The notes: generated from the letters alone by a model not told the origin. A stretch of 64,000 bases of DNA from Candidatus Aminicenantes bacterium (GCA_026393855.1 JAPKZJ010000068.1:1-64000), one strand, 5' to 3'; positions 1 through 9,633 are shown, numbered from the stretch's first letter. Numbers and translations: made by a program.

Positions 1-1
1 C

Positions 2-271
2 CCCGACCTGATCGCTTCGCTCGAACAAGGCAAAGAAGAGGTCGTCCGGATCCGCTTCGAGCCGCCGGCCGACGTGGCCGTGGGCGACTACGAGCCCAAG
101 CTCAAGACCGAGTGCAGCGCCGACAACCGCAAGGTCGAGTCCGAGGACAAGATCGTCCGGGTCCACGTGGCCTCCAAGACCAACGTCCTGGGCATCGGCC
201 TGCTGGTCCTGCTCCTGGTCGGGCTGCTGGTCGGAGTCGTGGTCTTCGGCATCAAGCTGACCCGGCGGTGA
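2..271 (+). CDS. C-terminal part of a membrane-anchored NEW3-domain-like protein (5' end outside window)
   Basis: The reading frame is open from base 2 and ends at TGA 269-271, giving the last 89 residues of a larger protein. The visible part is a beta-rich stretch with alternating charged and hydrophobic residues, then one strong transmembrane helix (about the last 25 residues, rich in Leu/Val/Gly) and a short basic tail (KLTRR). This layout resembles the C-terminus of NPCBM-associated NEW3-domain membrane proteins, which are often encoded beside ABC-2 permeases. The permease array starts 23 bp downstream, so it is probably the first visible gene of that operon. The family call rests on the tail and context only. 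Confidence 0.55.
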   Translation, partial: PDLIASLEQGKEEVVRIRFEPPADVAVGDYEPKLKTECSADNRKVESEDKIVRVHVASKTNVLGIGLLVLLLVGLLVGVVVFGIKLTRR

Positions 272-294
272 AGCCCGGCCCAAAGGAGAACGCC

Positions 295-1746
295 GTGTTC
301 AAGACCATCGTCCGCAAGGAGCTGCTGGAGAACATCCTCAGCTACCGGTTCCCGATGTTCTTTCTGATCACCGCGGTCCTGATCCTCGTCTCGATCTATG
401 TCCACAGCCTGGACTATGACAAGCAGGTTCGCGACTACAGCGAACAGGTCCGGCTGGCGCAGGAGGAGCTGGGTGCCTCCCGGATGTCGGACTTGTTCAT
501 GGGGCGGATCAAGGTCCGCGGCTTCCTTCCGCCCGTCCCGCTGTCCATCCTGGCCGCCGGATTCGAGACCTCCCTGCCGAGATACTACGACTTCGACCCC
601 GAGGGGCCCAAGCCGGGACCTTCCTCGAGCGGCGAGGAATCCATCCTCTCGGTCTTTGGCCGGCTGGACTACCTCTTCATCATCCAGATGGTGGTCAGCC
701 TGATCGTGCTCCTCTTCGCCTCGGACCTCATCGCCGGAGAAAAGGAGATGGGAACCTTGCGGGCGACCCTAGCCAACAGCGTGCCGCGCCACACGGTCCT
801 GATGGGCAAGCTGACGGGCGGGTTCCTGACCGTCTGGCTCCCCTTCACCGTGGTCTTCGTCCTGGGCCTGATCGTGCTCGGCTTGCTGTCATTTCCCCTG
901 ACCTCCGGCGACTACCCGGCCCGCCTGCTGGCGGTCTTCCTGGCGACGACCGTCTTCCTGCTGGTCTATTACGCCTTGGGCCTGATGGTCTCGGCAAGCT
1001 CGGCCCGCTCCCGCACTTCGCTGGTGGCCGTTCTGCTCGTCTGGATCGTCTTCCAGCTCGTCTCGCCCCGCCTCAGCGACATGTTCGCGGCCGTCGTCCA
1101 TCCGGCCCGGACCGAGACGGTCGTCTCGATGCAGAAGTCGCTGGCCGTGAAGACGATCGACCGGGAGAGGGCGATCGCCTTAGGGACCGAGTACGTGGCC
1201 CTGTTCGGGCCGCCGCCGGCGAACAACCAGCCGGCTCCGCCCCACCCCGAGGACAAGCAGAAGGAGTATGACGCCTTCCAGGCCGATTGGGACGCCCGCG
1301 TCCGCGACCTCAAGGCCTCCCAGCTGCGCGACATCGAGGTCGCCTTTCAGCGGGAGAAGAGCCGCCAGCGCCGGCTGGCCGCCGGCTTCTCGCTCCTCTC
1401 GCCCAGCGCCGCTTTCTCGCGGCTCGTCACCGACCTCTGCGGGACCGGCGAGCTCGACCGGGCGCGCTACGACCAGTCCGTCCTGGACCACCAGCGCTCC
1501 ATGGACGCCGCCCTCTATCAGTACGTCCAGAAGCATACCCTGCTGTTTCCCACGGGCGGATCGAGCAGCTCGTCCAGCATCACCAAGATGGTCGAAATGA
1601 AGACGCTGCCGGCCTTCAACGTCCAGAAGGCCCGGCTCGGCGAGGCCTTGGCCGCCAACGCCGGCAGCCTGATCTCGCTGGCCTTCTGGCTGATCGCGCC
1701 TTTCGCCCTGGCCTATGTCCGCTTCCTGAAGTACGACGTAAGGTGA
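295..1746 (+). CDS. ABC-2 type permease, paralog 1 of a tandem array
   Basis: A 483-residue membrane protein of the NosY/COG1277 type with large extracytoplasmic loops, similar in architecture to DUF3526 permeases. The GTG start at 295 is chosen because AAAGGAG precedes it and the N-terminus then matches the other paralogs (T-I-V-R-K-E then S-Y-R-F). One helix lies near residues 20-38, a soluble loop follows to about 125, four or five helices lie between about 125 and 265 with a GEKEMGTL motif, a second loop carries an SP...CGTG motif, and a last helix ends in the shared FLKYDVR tail. It should form the membrane part of an exporter driven by a separate ATPase; the substrate is unknown. The next gene starts 4 bp after the stop. 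Confidence 0.85.
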   Translation: MFKTIVRKELLENILSYRFPMFFLITAVLILVSIYVHSLDYDKQVRDYSEQVRLAQEELGASRMSDLFMGRIKVRGFLPPVPLSILAAGFETSLPRYYDFDPEGPKPGPSSSGEESILSVFGRLDYLFIIQMVVSLIVLLFASDLIAGEKEMGTLRATLANSVPRHTVLMGKLTGGFLTVWLPFTVVFVLGLIVLGLLSFPLTSGDYPARLLAVFLATTVFLLVYYALGLMVSASSARSRTSLVAVLLVWIVFQLVSPRLSDMFAAVVHPARTETVVSMQKSLAVKTIDRERAIALGTEYVALFGPPPANNQPAPPHPEDKQKEYDAFQADWDARVRDLKASQLRDIEVAFQREKSRQRRLAAGFSLLSPSAAFSRLVTDLCGTGELDRARYDQSVLDHQRSMDAALYQYVQKHTLLFPTGGSSSSSSITKMVEMKTLPAFNVQKARLGEALAANAGSLISLAFWLIAPFALAYVRFLKYDVR

Positions 1747-1750
1747 TCCG

Positions 1751-3217
1751 ATGCTCGGAACGCTGATCCGGAAGGAAATCCACGAAGCCCTGTTGAGCTT
1801 TCGCTTCCTATTCGGGGCCCTTCTCTGCCTGGTCTTGATCCCCCTGGGCGTCTTCGTCAGCAGCAAAGAATATGAGCAACGGCGCATTACCTATCAGGAG
1901 TCGGTCCGGCTTTATACGGAGCGCACCAGAGGAGAGGTGTCCACCGCCATGCAAGCCGAAGGCTTTCGGCCGCCGTCGGCATTGGGCGTGCTGTCGCTGG
2001 GCCTGGAAGCGTTTCTACCGAACAAAGTCACGACTTCCCCGGACGGCGACTTCCGAGTGGCCAAGGAGATGGAGACCGGAAACCCGGATTCGCTCCTCTT
2101 CGGCAAAGTCGATCTGCTGTTCAACATCGGCTTCGTCCTTTCGCTCCTCGGCTTGATCTTCACCTTCAACGCCATCTCCGGCGAGAAAGAGAGCTCCGCG
2201 CTCCGCTTGATCATGACCAATGCCGTGCCCCGCTGGCAGATCATCGCGGCGAAATTAATCGGCAACGGCTTCGTGCTGATCATGCCCTTCCTCGCATCCG
2301 TTCTGATCGGAGTCTTGATCTTGAGCCTGTCGGGAGCGGGAGCCGTCTTTTCCGGGCCGTTTCTGCCGTCGCTGGCCGTCGTGATCGCCGTCTCGCTGCT
2401 GTTCATCCTGGCCATGTGCAACCTCGGGCTGCTCATCTCGACGCTGACCCATCGGTCGATCACTTCGATGATTATCGCCTTTTTCGTCTGGACGGTGCTT
2501 GTCCTCTCCTGGCCCCGCATCAGCCCGATGATCGCCACGATGCTGGCGCCGGTGAAATCGCAACAAGTCCATCTGGCCGAGAAGACGATGGTCCGCCAGG
2601 CCGCCGAGCGAGATCTGGACAGCGCCAGGCGGACGCTGTTCGATCGCATTGTCGTGAACGAGCTTGGCCTGAGCCTGGACCGGCTCAAGACCGAATCATC
2701 GCCCCGGGCGGCCAAGGCCAAAGCCGCGTTCGGGGCCGCCCGGGAAGGGCTTGAGCGCGCGTCTCAAGAGCGTCTGAGGAGCCAACTCGACAAGCTCGAC
2801 CGCGAATACATGAACCGGCAGAAAGCCCAGTCGACTCTGACCCGCAACATCTCCCGCCTTTCACCCGTGACGAGCTTCGCTTATATCGTCAGCGAGGTTT
2901 CCGGGACCGGGTCTCTGGAGATGGAGAACTTCTGGGAGAATAGTCGACGCTTCCAAGGCCAGGTCGCCGCTCGGCTCTACAGCCAACAGCGCCATGAATG
3001 GTACGGATCCGCGGCCGGGCCGGGGGCTTGGCGGGAAGACTACGATGCGCCCGGATTCGACGCCTCGAAGGAGCCTGTCCCGCAGATGATTTACCAGCCC
3101 GCGTCCTTGGACAAGGCCCTGCAGCGAGAATGGCCGGATATTCTGTTGCTCTGCCTTTTCAACCTCGTCTTTTTCGCCGCGGCGTATGTTTCGTTCTCCC
3201 GATATGACGTTCGATAA
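1751..3217 (+). CDS. ABC-2 type permease, paralog 2
   Basis: A 488-residue permease built like its upstream neighbour: N-terminal TLIRKE...SFRF motif, a first helix near residues 20-38, a soluble loop to about 120, a helix cluster with GEKESSAL, a second long charged loop with RLSPVTSF and SGTG motifs, and a last helix ending in the SRYDVR tail. The start ATG lies 4 bp after the previous stop, and the stop is followed by AAGGAGG serving the broken ATPase gene. It probably dimerises with another paralog and couples to an ABC ATPase. No residue visible here points to a substrate. Confidence 0.85.
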   Translation: MLGTLIRKEIHEALLSFRFLFGALLCLVLIPLGVFVSSKEYEQRRITYQESVRLYTERTRGEVSTAMQAEGFRPPSALGVLSLGLEAFLPNKVTTSPDGDFRVAKEMETGNPDSLLFGKVDLLFNIGFVLSLLGLIFTFNAISGEKESSALRLIMTNAVPRWQIIAAKLIGNGFVLIMPFLASVLIGVLILSLSGAGAVFSGPFLPSLAVVIAVSLLFILAMCNLGLLISTLTHRSITSMIIAFFVWTVLVLSWPRISPMIATMLAPVKSQQVHLAEKTMVRQAAERDLDSARRTLFDRIVVNELGLSLDRLKTESSPRAAKAKAAFGAAREGLERASQERLRSQLDKLDREYMNRQKAQSTLTRNISRLSPVTSFAYIVSEVSGTGSLEMENFWENSRRFQGQVAARLYSQQRHEWYGSAAGPGAWREDYDAPGFDASKEPVPQMIYQPASLDKALQREWPDILLLCLFNLVFFAAAYVSFSRYDVR

Positions 3218-3232
3218 TAAAGGAGGCTTTCC

Positions 3233-3849
3233 ATGACGACGCCAATCCCCATTCTTAAGGCCGACGACCTGTCCAAGCGCTACGAGGACGGCGTCCTGGC
3301 CCTCGACCACCTGAACCTGACCGTCCGGGCGGGCGAGGTCTACTGTCTGCTGGGCGCCAACGGCGCCGGCAAGACGACCACGATCAACCTGTTCCTGGGG
3401 TTCATCCCGCCGACGACCGGGGTCTGCACCATCAACGGCATTGACGTCAACAAGGACCCCCTGGAGGCCAAAAAGCACGTCGCTTTCGTCTCCGAGAACG
3501 TCATGCTCTATGGCAACTTCACGGCCCGCCAGAACCTGGATTTCTTCGCCAAGCTGGGCGGCAAGCCCGACTCAAGGACGCCGCGGCCATTCTGCTGGAC
3601 GAGCCGACCTCGGGCCTCGACCCCAAGGCGGCCGAGGAGTTCCAGGAGATCCTGCACGAGCTGAAGGCCGAGGGCAAGGCCATCCTGATGTCGACCCACG
3701 ATATCTTCCGGGCCAAGGAGATCGGCGACCGGGTCGGGATCATGAAGGAGGGCCGCCTGGTCATGGAGCGGACCCGCGAGGAGCTCCAGGTCGAGGATCT
3801 GGTCAAGATCTACATCGACTACATGAAGTCCGAGCCGCTGACCGCCTGA
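3233..3849 (+). pseudogene. ABC transporter ATPase with internal deletion and frameshift
   Basis: From ATG 3233 (perfect AAGGAGG ribosome site) the frame encodes a normal ABC ATPase start with Walker A GANGAGKTT (about residues 38-46) and continues to GGKPD at about 3571. The coding signal then jumps to another frame, which carries Walker B ILLDEPTSGLDP, the D-loop, the switch histidine (STHD) and a normal end at TGA 3847-3849. Compared with the intact paralog at 9734-10450, about 40 residues are missing, including the YSKGMRQ signature that contacts ATP. The protein should be inactive as it stands. A real deletion and an assembly collapse cannot be told apart here; nothing suggests a programmed frameshift, since sequence is lost. 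Confidence 0.85.
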
Positions 3850-3907
3850 GGCGGGCGCCCTCGCTCCCGCCCCGCCGCCGACGCCGCGCCCCGTTCCGGA
3901 GTCCGCC

Positions 3908-3976
3908 ATGCTGAAAACCATTCTCCGCAAGGAGCTGCTGGAGAACATCCGCCGCTACCGCCGAGTAAAATTATGA
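3908..3976 (+). pseudogene. 22-codon N-terminal stub of a deleted ABC-2 permease
   Basis: ATG 3908 starts MLKTILRKELLENIRRYR, the N-terminal signature shared by all permeases of this array, but the frame stops at TGA 3974-3976 after 22 codons. The stop overlaps the start codon of the next permease (ATGA, 3973-3976). The stub is best read as what remains of another array member after a deletion. It may still be translated and couple translation into the downstream gene. Confidence 0.7.
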
Positions 3977-5439
3977 GCGGCAAACGCGATCGCGATCACA
4001 CGTTCCGGGCGATCTTCCGCAAGGAGCTTCTCGAAGGCTTCATCACGCGGCGGTTCCTCGCCGTGCTCATCCTGTGCCTGATCGTCTTTCCCGTGGGCAG
4101 CTATATGAGCCGGCGCGACTACCAGTCCCGCCTCCAGAATTTCCAGGAGGCGCAGCGCCTCTACGAGAGCGCGAAAAAGACGGTCGGCGACATCCTCTTC
4201 AAGCCGGGCGGGGCGAAGGCGTTGCGCGCGCCGTCCGGCCTCAGCTTCCTTTCGACCGGGCTCGAGATCGTTCTGCCCGACGCGGCCGAAACCGTGGCCA
4301 AGTTCAATTCGTCCGCCGCGGAGATGCGCCTGACCAACACCCAGGGCCTCGACAACCTCTACGGCTTCTTCCACGGGCCGCTCGACTTTTCTTTCCTCGT
4401 CACCGTCGTTATGACCTTCCTGGCCTTGGCCTTCTCCTACAACGCCGTCTCGGGCGAGAAGGAGAGCGGCACGCTGGGCCTGATGCTGTCGAACTCGGTC
4501 CTGCGCTCGCGAATCGTCACGGCCAAGGCCGCGGCCCAGTTCCTGATGCTGGCCGTGCCGTTCCTGGCCGGCGTGGCGCTGAGCCTGGCGCTCGCCCCGC
4601 CCCCGGCCGCGGCGGCCGGCGCGGCCTCGCCCTGGCCGGCCGTCCTGACCGCCGTGGCGTTCTCGCTGCTGACCATCGACGTCTTCTTCAACCTGGGACT
4701 GCTCGTCTCGAGCCTGACCCGCCAGGCGGTCACGTCGATTGTCGTCCTCCTCCTCGTCTGGACGGCGCTCTTCGCCGTCGTGCCGCGGCTCAGCGTCATC
4801 GCCACGCGCCTCCTCGCCCCGGCGCCGTCGGAACAGGCCTTCGGCCAGGAAAAGTTCCGCATCCGCCTGGCCAACGAGAAGGCCTGCGAGGCCGAGGTCG
4901 ATGCGCTCATCAAGGCTAATCCCATCCCCCGGGACCGCGACACTATCGGCCTGGAATGGCAGAAATTGACCGCGGATTTCCGGGCCAAGCAGGACGCCAT
5001 CCGGGCCAAGTACCAGAGCGACCTCGCGGCCGAGATCGGCAAGGCCCGCCAGGCGTACGAACGGAAGCGCGATGCCCAGATCAAGACGTCGATGCTGGTC
5101 TCCCGGATCTCCCCGGTCAGCTGCTTCGTCCGGCCCATGGCCGAGATCGCCGGCACGGGGTGGCTCGAATACAAGCGCTTCTCCGAGGCGGTGGACCGGT
5201 TCCTGGGCGCGCTGAACGACAAGGTCTACAGCAAGAACCAGTTCACTTCGATGGAGGGCGGCGGCGTAATCCGCTTCACCGGCAAGGACACCGACCCGGC
5301 GCCGCGGATGCCCGATGTCCGCATCCCGTTCGGCGACGTGGCACGCGACGTGCTGCCGGACTTCGTCCTGCTTCTCCTCTTCAACGCGCTCTTCTTCGCG
5401 GGGGCGTTCGTCGCCTTCCTACGATACGATCCCAGGTAG
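3973..5439 (+). CDS. ABC-2 type permease, paralog 3
   Basis: A 488-residue permease with IFRKELLEG...RRF near its start, a first helix at about residues 25-43, a long soluble loop, a helix cluster with GEKESGTLG, a second charged loop with SRISPVSCF and IAGTG motifs, and a final helix ending in FLRYDPR. The ATG overlaps the stop of the 22-codon permease stub, so translation is probably coupled. Its N-terminus (MSGKRDRDHTF) is longer and more charged than in the other paralogs, so this start may have been recruited after the upstream deletion. Substrate unknown. Confidence 0.83.
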   Translation: MSGKRDRDHTFRAIFRKELLEGFITRRFLAVLILCLIVFPVGSYMSRRDYQSRLQNFQEAQRLYESAKKTVGDILFKPGGAKALRAPSGLSFLSTGLEIVLPDAAETVAKFNSSAAEMRLTNTQGLDNLYGFFHGPLDFSFLVTVVMTFLALAFSYNAVSGEKESGTLGLMLSNSVLRSRIVTAKAAAQFLMLAVPFLAGVALSLALAPPPAAAAGAASPWPAVLTAVAFSLLTIDVFFNLGLLVSSLTRQAVTSIVVLLLVWTALFAVVPRLSVIATRLLAPAPSEQAFGQEKFRIRLANEKACEAEVDALIKANPIPRDRDTIGLEWQKLTADFRAKQDAIRAKYQSDLAAEIGKARQAYERKRDAQIKTSMLVSRISPVSCFVRPMAEIAGTGWLEYKRFSEAVDRFLGALNDKVYSKNQFTSMEGGGVIRFTGKDTDPAPRMPDVRIPFGDVARDVLPDFVLLLLFNALFFAGAFVAFLRYDPR

Positions 5440-5454
5440 GGCCGAGGTGACACT

Positions 5455-6909
5455 ATGAGACATACTCCCTTCGGCACCATCTTCCGGAAAGAGCTCCTCG
5501 AAAACATCCGCAACCAGCGCTTCCTTCTGGCGTTGGGTCTGTGCGTCATCTTGATCCCGCTCGGGTTCGCCGTCCAGTACACGGACTACGCGGCTAAGGA
5601 TGCGGCCTACCGGGATGCGGTCCGGACCTTCGAGGAGGGCCACAAGATGCTGTCCGACTTCATGCAGAGCGCCTCGATGTTCCGGCCCCCGTCGCCTCTG
5701 ACCCCGCTCTCGGCCGGGGTCGAAGCGCTGCTGCCGACGTCGATCGACACTGTCGGCTCCGTCGGCGGGAACGGGCCCACGCTCGGCTATGCCAACACGG
5801 GCGGCCTCGGCGATCCCTTCCGTTTTCTCTATGGCCCGCTCGATCTGGCCACGATCGCGGCGGTCGTCCTGTCGATCCTGGCCGTGCTCTTCACCTTCAA
5901 CGGCGTGAGCGGCGAAAAGGAGCGCCGGACGCTGGCCCAGGTTTTTTCGAATTCCGTCCCGCGATCCACGCTCATCACGGCCAAGATGGGCGCGGCGTTC
6001 GTCCTGATCGCAGCCGCCTTCCTCGTCGGGCTGCTTCTCGGCGCACTGACCCTCGCCCTTCAGGGCTTCGAGGTCTGGGCCAAGACCGCCACCCTCGTTC
6101 CGTTCCTGATCGCGGCGGGGCTGTCGCTGGTATACATCTTCGTCATGGTCAATCTGGGGCTGCTCGTCTCGACGCGCTCCCGCAGCTCGCTCTCGGCCAT
6201 TGTGACCCTGGTTATGGCTTGGGTCGCCTTGTTCATGCTGGTGCCCAAGGCCGCGATCATCGCCTCCAAGGTCGCCCGGCCGGTCAAGTCGCAGCAGGTC
6301 GTGGACCTCGAAAAGGGCCAGGCCCGCGCCCAGCTGGAGAAGGAGGGCGACGGCGAGATCGACAAGCTGCGCAAGACGATGCCCGGCATCAAGGACATGA
6401 CTATAGACGCGTTCTTCAAAGCCCAGCGCGGCAAGAACCCGCTCATCGACGAGTACCAGAAGAAGCAGGACGAGATCCAGAGCTCATCCCGCGAGCGAAT
6501 CGACGCGGAGATGGCCAAGCTCGACGCCTTCTACGGGACGCAGCGCGACGGCCAAACCCGGCTGGCGCGGAATTTATCGCGGCTGTCGCCGGTCAGCTGC
6601 TTCCTCCACGGCGTCACGGAGATCGCGGGCACCGGGCTGGCCGAGGTCGGCCGGCTGAAGGAGAACAAGAGGGCGTTCGCGATCCTTCTCGAGAACGAGA
6701 TCAGCCGCAAGATGAAGATGCTCCGTTTCGGCAACTTGGACATGAGCGACTTCGACCGCGAGACGCCCGCGCCCAAGCTCGTCTATCGCGAGGGCACGCT
6801 GCGCGACGCGCTGCCGGGCGTCTGGCCGGACATGGCCCTGCTTGTGTTTTACGGCATCTTGTTCTTGGCCGGGGCCTACGTCTCGTTTCTGAAGTATGAC
6901 CTGAGGTAA
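5455..6909 (+). CDS. ABC-2 type permease, paralog 4
   Basis: A 484-residue permease. The N-terminus has TIFRKELLENI...RF, the middle has GEKERRTL within a cluster of four or five helices, the second soluble loop has LSRLSPVSCF and IAGTG, and the last helix ends FLKYDLR. It lies 15 bp after the previous stop with GAGG upstream of the ATG. The two paralogs on each side share the same order of motifs, so tandem duplication explains the array. It should work with an ABC ATPase at the cytoplasmic membrane; what it moves cannot be read from the sequence. Confidence 0.85.
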   Translation: MRHTPFGTIFRKELLENIRNQRFLLALGLCVILIPLGFAVQYTDYAAKDAAYRDAVRTFEEGHKMLSDFMQSASMFRPPSPLTPLSAGVEALLPTSIDTVGSVGGNGPTLGYANTGGLGDPFRFLYGPLDLATIAAVVLSILAVLFTFNGVSGEKERRTLAQVFSNSVPRSTLITAKMGAAFVLIAAAFLVGLLLGALTLALQGFEVWAKTATLVPFLIAAGLSLVYIFVMVNLGLLVSTRSRSSLSAIVTLVMAWVALFMLVPKAAIIASKVARPVKSQQVVDLEKGQARAQLEKEGDGEIDKLRKTMPGIKDMTIDAFFKAQRGKNPLIDEYQKKQDEIQSSSRERIDAEMAKLDAFYGTQRDGQTRLARNLSRLSPVSCFLHGVTEIAGTGLAEVGRLKENKRAFAILLENEISRKMKMLRFGNLDMSDFDRETPAPKLVYREGTLRDALPGVWPDMALLVFYGILFLAGAYVSFLKYDLR

Positions 6910-6933
6910 GAGAGGGCAAAAAGGAGACGGATC

Positions 6934-8181
6934 ATGCTCGGCACCATCGTAAGAAAAGAGATCACCGCCAACCTGCTGAGCTATAAGTTCTTCATCGTCA
7001 TCCTGCTGGCCTCGGTCCTGATCTTCACCTCGCTATTCGTCATGGGCCGCGACTACAAGGCCCGCCTGGCCGATTATCAGCTTAACCGGCCGGCGGCCGG
7101 CGATCCGACCGCCGTCAGGCCCCCGAATCCGCTCTCGATCCTGGCCAAGGGGCTGGACGAGTCCATCTCTCGCTCGATCGACATCGGAGCCACCGGCTTC
7201 AACGTCCGATCCGGCCAGAAATCCGGCAACGTCGTCTACGGGTTCTTCCCGGCCCCGGACTTCGTCTACATCGTCAAGCTGGTGATGTCGCTCGTCGCCC
7301 TGCTCTTCGGGTTCGACCAGATCAGCCGAGAGAAGGAGGACGGGACTCTCAAGCTGGCGCTGTCCAACGCCGTCTCCCGCTCCTCCCTTCTGGCCGGGAA
7401 ATGGCTGGGGAATTTCCTCAGCCTGGCCGCCCCCTTCACCCTCGTCACCGGCCTTGGCGTCGCCCTGATCGGCCTGGACCCCGCGATCCGGTTTTCGGCC
7501 GGGCATCTCGGCCGCCTGGCCGGCCTCCTCGGCTTGAGCCTTATCTACATCGCCCTGTTCCTGAGCCTGGGGTTCCTCGTCTCCGCTCTGACCCAACGCT
7601 CGGCCTCATCCCTGGTCGTCCTCCTCCTCCTCTGGGCAGGACTGGTCTTCGTCCTGCCCAACCTGGGGACGCTCGTAGCGCGCCAGATCGTCCAGATGCC
7701 ATCGACCAAGGCCTTGAGCGAGAAGCGCCAGCAGATCTGGACGAGCGAAATCCTGAAGACTTATACCCAGACGGGCGGGTGGAATCAGGAGACCTGGGAT
7801 GAACGGATCCTCAGCATGAATCGGGAGTTCGACCGCCTGGAGGAGGATTACGGCCGCCAAGCCGCGCGCCTGGTGCGGTTGAGCCAGACGATCAACCGCC
7901 TCTCGCCGGCCGCCGGCTTCGTCTACGCCGCGACGGACATCGCCGGCACGGGGATCGACGAAGATACCCGGGTCAAGGAAGACGTTGTCCGCTACAAAAA
8001 CCAGATCATCGACGACATCATCCGGAAAAAACGGCCGTTCCCGGCCTTCTCCTACCGCCCCCGCTCGGTGGGACAGGCCCTGGCCGAGGGCGGACTGATC
8101 GACATCGCCTGGCTTGTGGCAGCTGCCGTCATCGCGTTTGGCGCCGCCGCCGTTGCGTTGCGTCGCTACGACGTCCGATAA
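6934..8181 (+). CDS. ABC-2 type permease, paralog 5 (short form)
   Basis: A 415-residue permease, about 70 residues shorter than its neighbours because both soluble loops are reduced. It keeps the N-terminal TIVRKE signature, a first helix near residues 20-38, REKEDGTLKLALSNAV in the helix cluster, INRLSPAAGF and IAGTG in the second loop, and a last helix ending in RRYDVR. AAAAGGAG precedes the ATG by about 8 bp. The shorter loops suggest a different extracytoplasmic partner or role, but that is inference. Confidence 0.85.
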   Translation: MLGTIVRKEITANLLSYKFFIVILLASVLIFTSLFVMGRDYKARLADYQLNRPAAGDPTAVRPPNPLSILAKGLDESISRSIDIGATGFNVRSGQKSGNVVYGFFPAPDFVYIVKLVMSLVALLFGFDQISREKEDGTLKLALSNAVSRSSLLAGKWLGNFLSLAAPFTLVTGLGVALIGLDPAIRFSAGHLGRLAGLLGLSLIYIALFLSLGFLVSALTQRSASSLVVLLLLWAGLVFVLPNLGTLVARQIVQMPSTKALSEKRQQIWTSEILKTYTQTGGWNQETWDERILSMNREFDRLEEDYGRQAARLVRLSQTINRLSPAAGFVYAATDIAGTGIDEDTRVKEDVVRYKNQIIDDIIRKKRPFPAFSYRPRSVGQALAEGGLIDIAWLVAAAVIAFGAAAVALRRYDVR

Positions 8182-8193
8182 GAAGGAAAAGCC

Positions 8194-9627
8194 ATGTTCG
8201 CGACCATCGTCCGCAAGGAAATCCACAACCACATCCTGTCGTTCCGTTTTTTGGTCACGGCGCTTCTTCTCCTCATCGTCATCCCGGCGACGGTCCTCGT
8301 TCTAACCAACGACTACGTCCGGCAGCTGGACGATTATTCCCGCCGCCAGGTCGAGATCGAGCATTACCTTCAGCGCTACGCCCACTTCAACAGGCTCGGG
8401 AACATCATCACGCCCACCCAGCCGCCCGTCCCGTTCATGACCATGGTCCGGGGGCTGTCGGCCGACGTCGATATGAGCTCCTTCCGCAATGATCCCCTCC
8501 CGATCGTCTTCCCCTTTCTCGATCTGACGTTCATCGTGGCTATTCTTTTCAGCCTGGCCGCTCTCGTCTTCAGCTACGATTCCGTCTCCGGGGAGAGGGA
8601 GGACGGGACGTTGAAGCTGATGCTGGCCAACGGCGTACCGCGGGCCAAGATTCTGCTCGGCAAAATCGTCGGCAGCACGGCCACCCTTTTAATCCCCTTC
8701 CTGATATCGACGATCGCCGGCCTGTTCATCGTCCTCCTCAACCCGCGGGTCGGCTGGAAGGGGGCGGATTTCGGCGCCTTGGCCGTGCTCCTCGTCGGGG
8801 TCCTCCTCTACATCGGCTTGTTCGTTACGCTCGGCACCCTGATCTCCGCCCGGCACCGCTCGAGCGCGGCCTCGATCATGACCTCGCTTTTCGTCTGGGT
8901 CCTCATGGTCCTCGTCATCCCCAACTTGAGCCCCTATGCCGCTTCGTTTTTCCGGCCCGCCCCATCCCGCCTCAAGATCGAACGGGAGGTCTTCCGGCTG
9001 ACGCAGGATGAACGAGACGTGCTCGGCCGCCAGTTGGCCAAGGCCAAGACCGACGTCGTGCTCAAGGGGCGCCCCCTCCTCTCCGGAGTGGAACGGATGT
9101 CGGAAAAAGACGTCGCGGACGCGATCCGCAAGGATCCCGAGTTCGCCGCGGCCTATAGCCTTTACCGGAAGGCGAGCCAAGAAGGCTGGGACGAGGCCAA
9201 CGCCAGGCAGTCCGCCAAGGCGGAGGTCCTTCAAAAAGAGCTCGATCGCCGGGAAAAGGCCCAAACCAAGCTCGCGGTGGAGCTGTCCATGGCTTCCCCC
9301 CTGGCCGATTTTACTTATCTGGCCACCGATCTCTCCAATACCGGCATGAGGAACCAGCGCCGATTCGATACGCTCCGGCAGGGCTGGTGGCGGATCTACG
9401 GGGACTATCAGGATCGACGCCTGGAAGAGCTGAAAAAAGCGAATCCGACCGCGGATGCATGGAATATCGCCGCCGATGTCCGCGACATGCCGCGCTTCCG
9501 TTACACGGAAGAATCGCTGGCGGCCCGGCTCAAGGGCATTTTGGCTCCACTGGCCGTGCTGATGATCATGACCGTGGGGCTTTTTATCGGCGCGTTCGTC
9601 TCGTTCATCCGTTACGACGCACGCTGA
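8194..9627 (+). CDS. ABC-2 type permease, paralog 6
   Basis: A 477-residue permease, last of the + strand array. It has TIVRKEIHN...SFRF at the N-terminus, GEREDGTLKLML in the helix cluster, a second soluble loop in which the conserved segment reads SMASPLADF and SNTG (so the glycine of GTG is replaced), and a final helix ending in FIRYDAR. It starts 12 bp after the previous stop behind AGAAGGAA. The array ends here; the next intact genes run in the opposite direction. Confidence 0.85.
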   Translation: MFATIVRKEIHNHILSFRFLVTALLLLIVIPATVLVLTNDYVRQLDDYSRRQVEIEHYLQRYAHFNRLGNIITPTQPPVPFMTMVRGLSADVDMSSFRNDPLPIVFPFLDLTFIVAILFSLAALVFSYDSVSGEREDGTLKLMLANGVPRAKILLGKIVGSTATLLIPFLISTIAGLFIVLLNPRVGWKGADFGALAVLLVGVLLYIGLFVTLGTLISARHRSSAASIMTSLFVWVLMVLVIPNLSPYAASFFRPAPSRLKIEREVFRLTQDERDVLGRQLAKAKTDVVLKGRPLLSGVERMSEKDVADAIRKDPEFAAAYSLYRKASQEGWDEANARQSAKAEVLQKELDRREKAQTKLAVELSMASPLADFTYLATDLSNTGMRNQRRFDTLRQGWWRIYGDYQDRRLEELKKANPTADAWNIAADVRDMPRFRYTEESLAARLKGILAPLAVLMIMTVGLFIGAFVSFIRYDAR

Positions 9628-9633
9628 CGCGGA

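Noticed and set aside
3233-3849. Programmed frameshift joining two halves of the ATPase
   Set aside because: About 40 residues including the ABC signature are absent, so a frameshift alone cannot restore a working protein.
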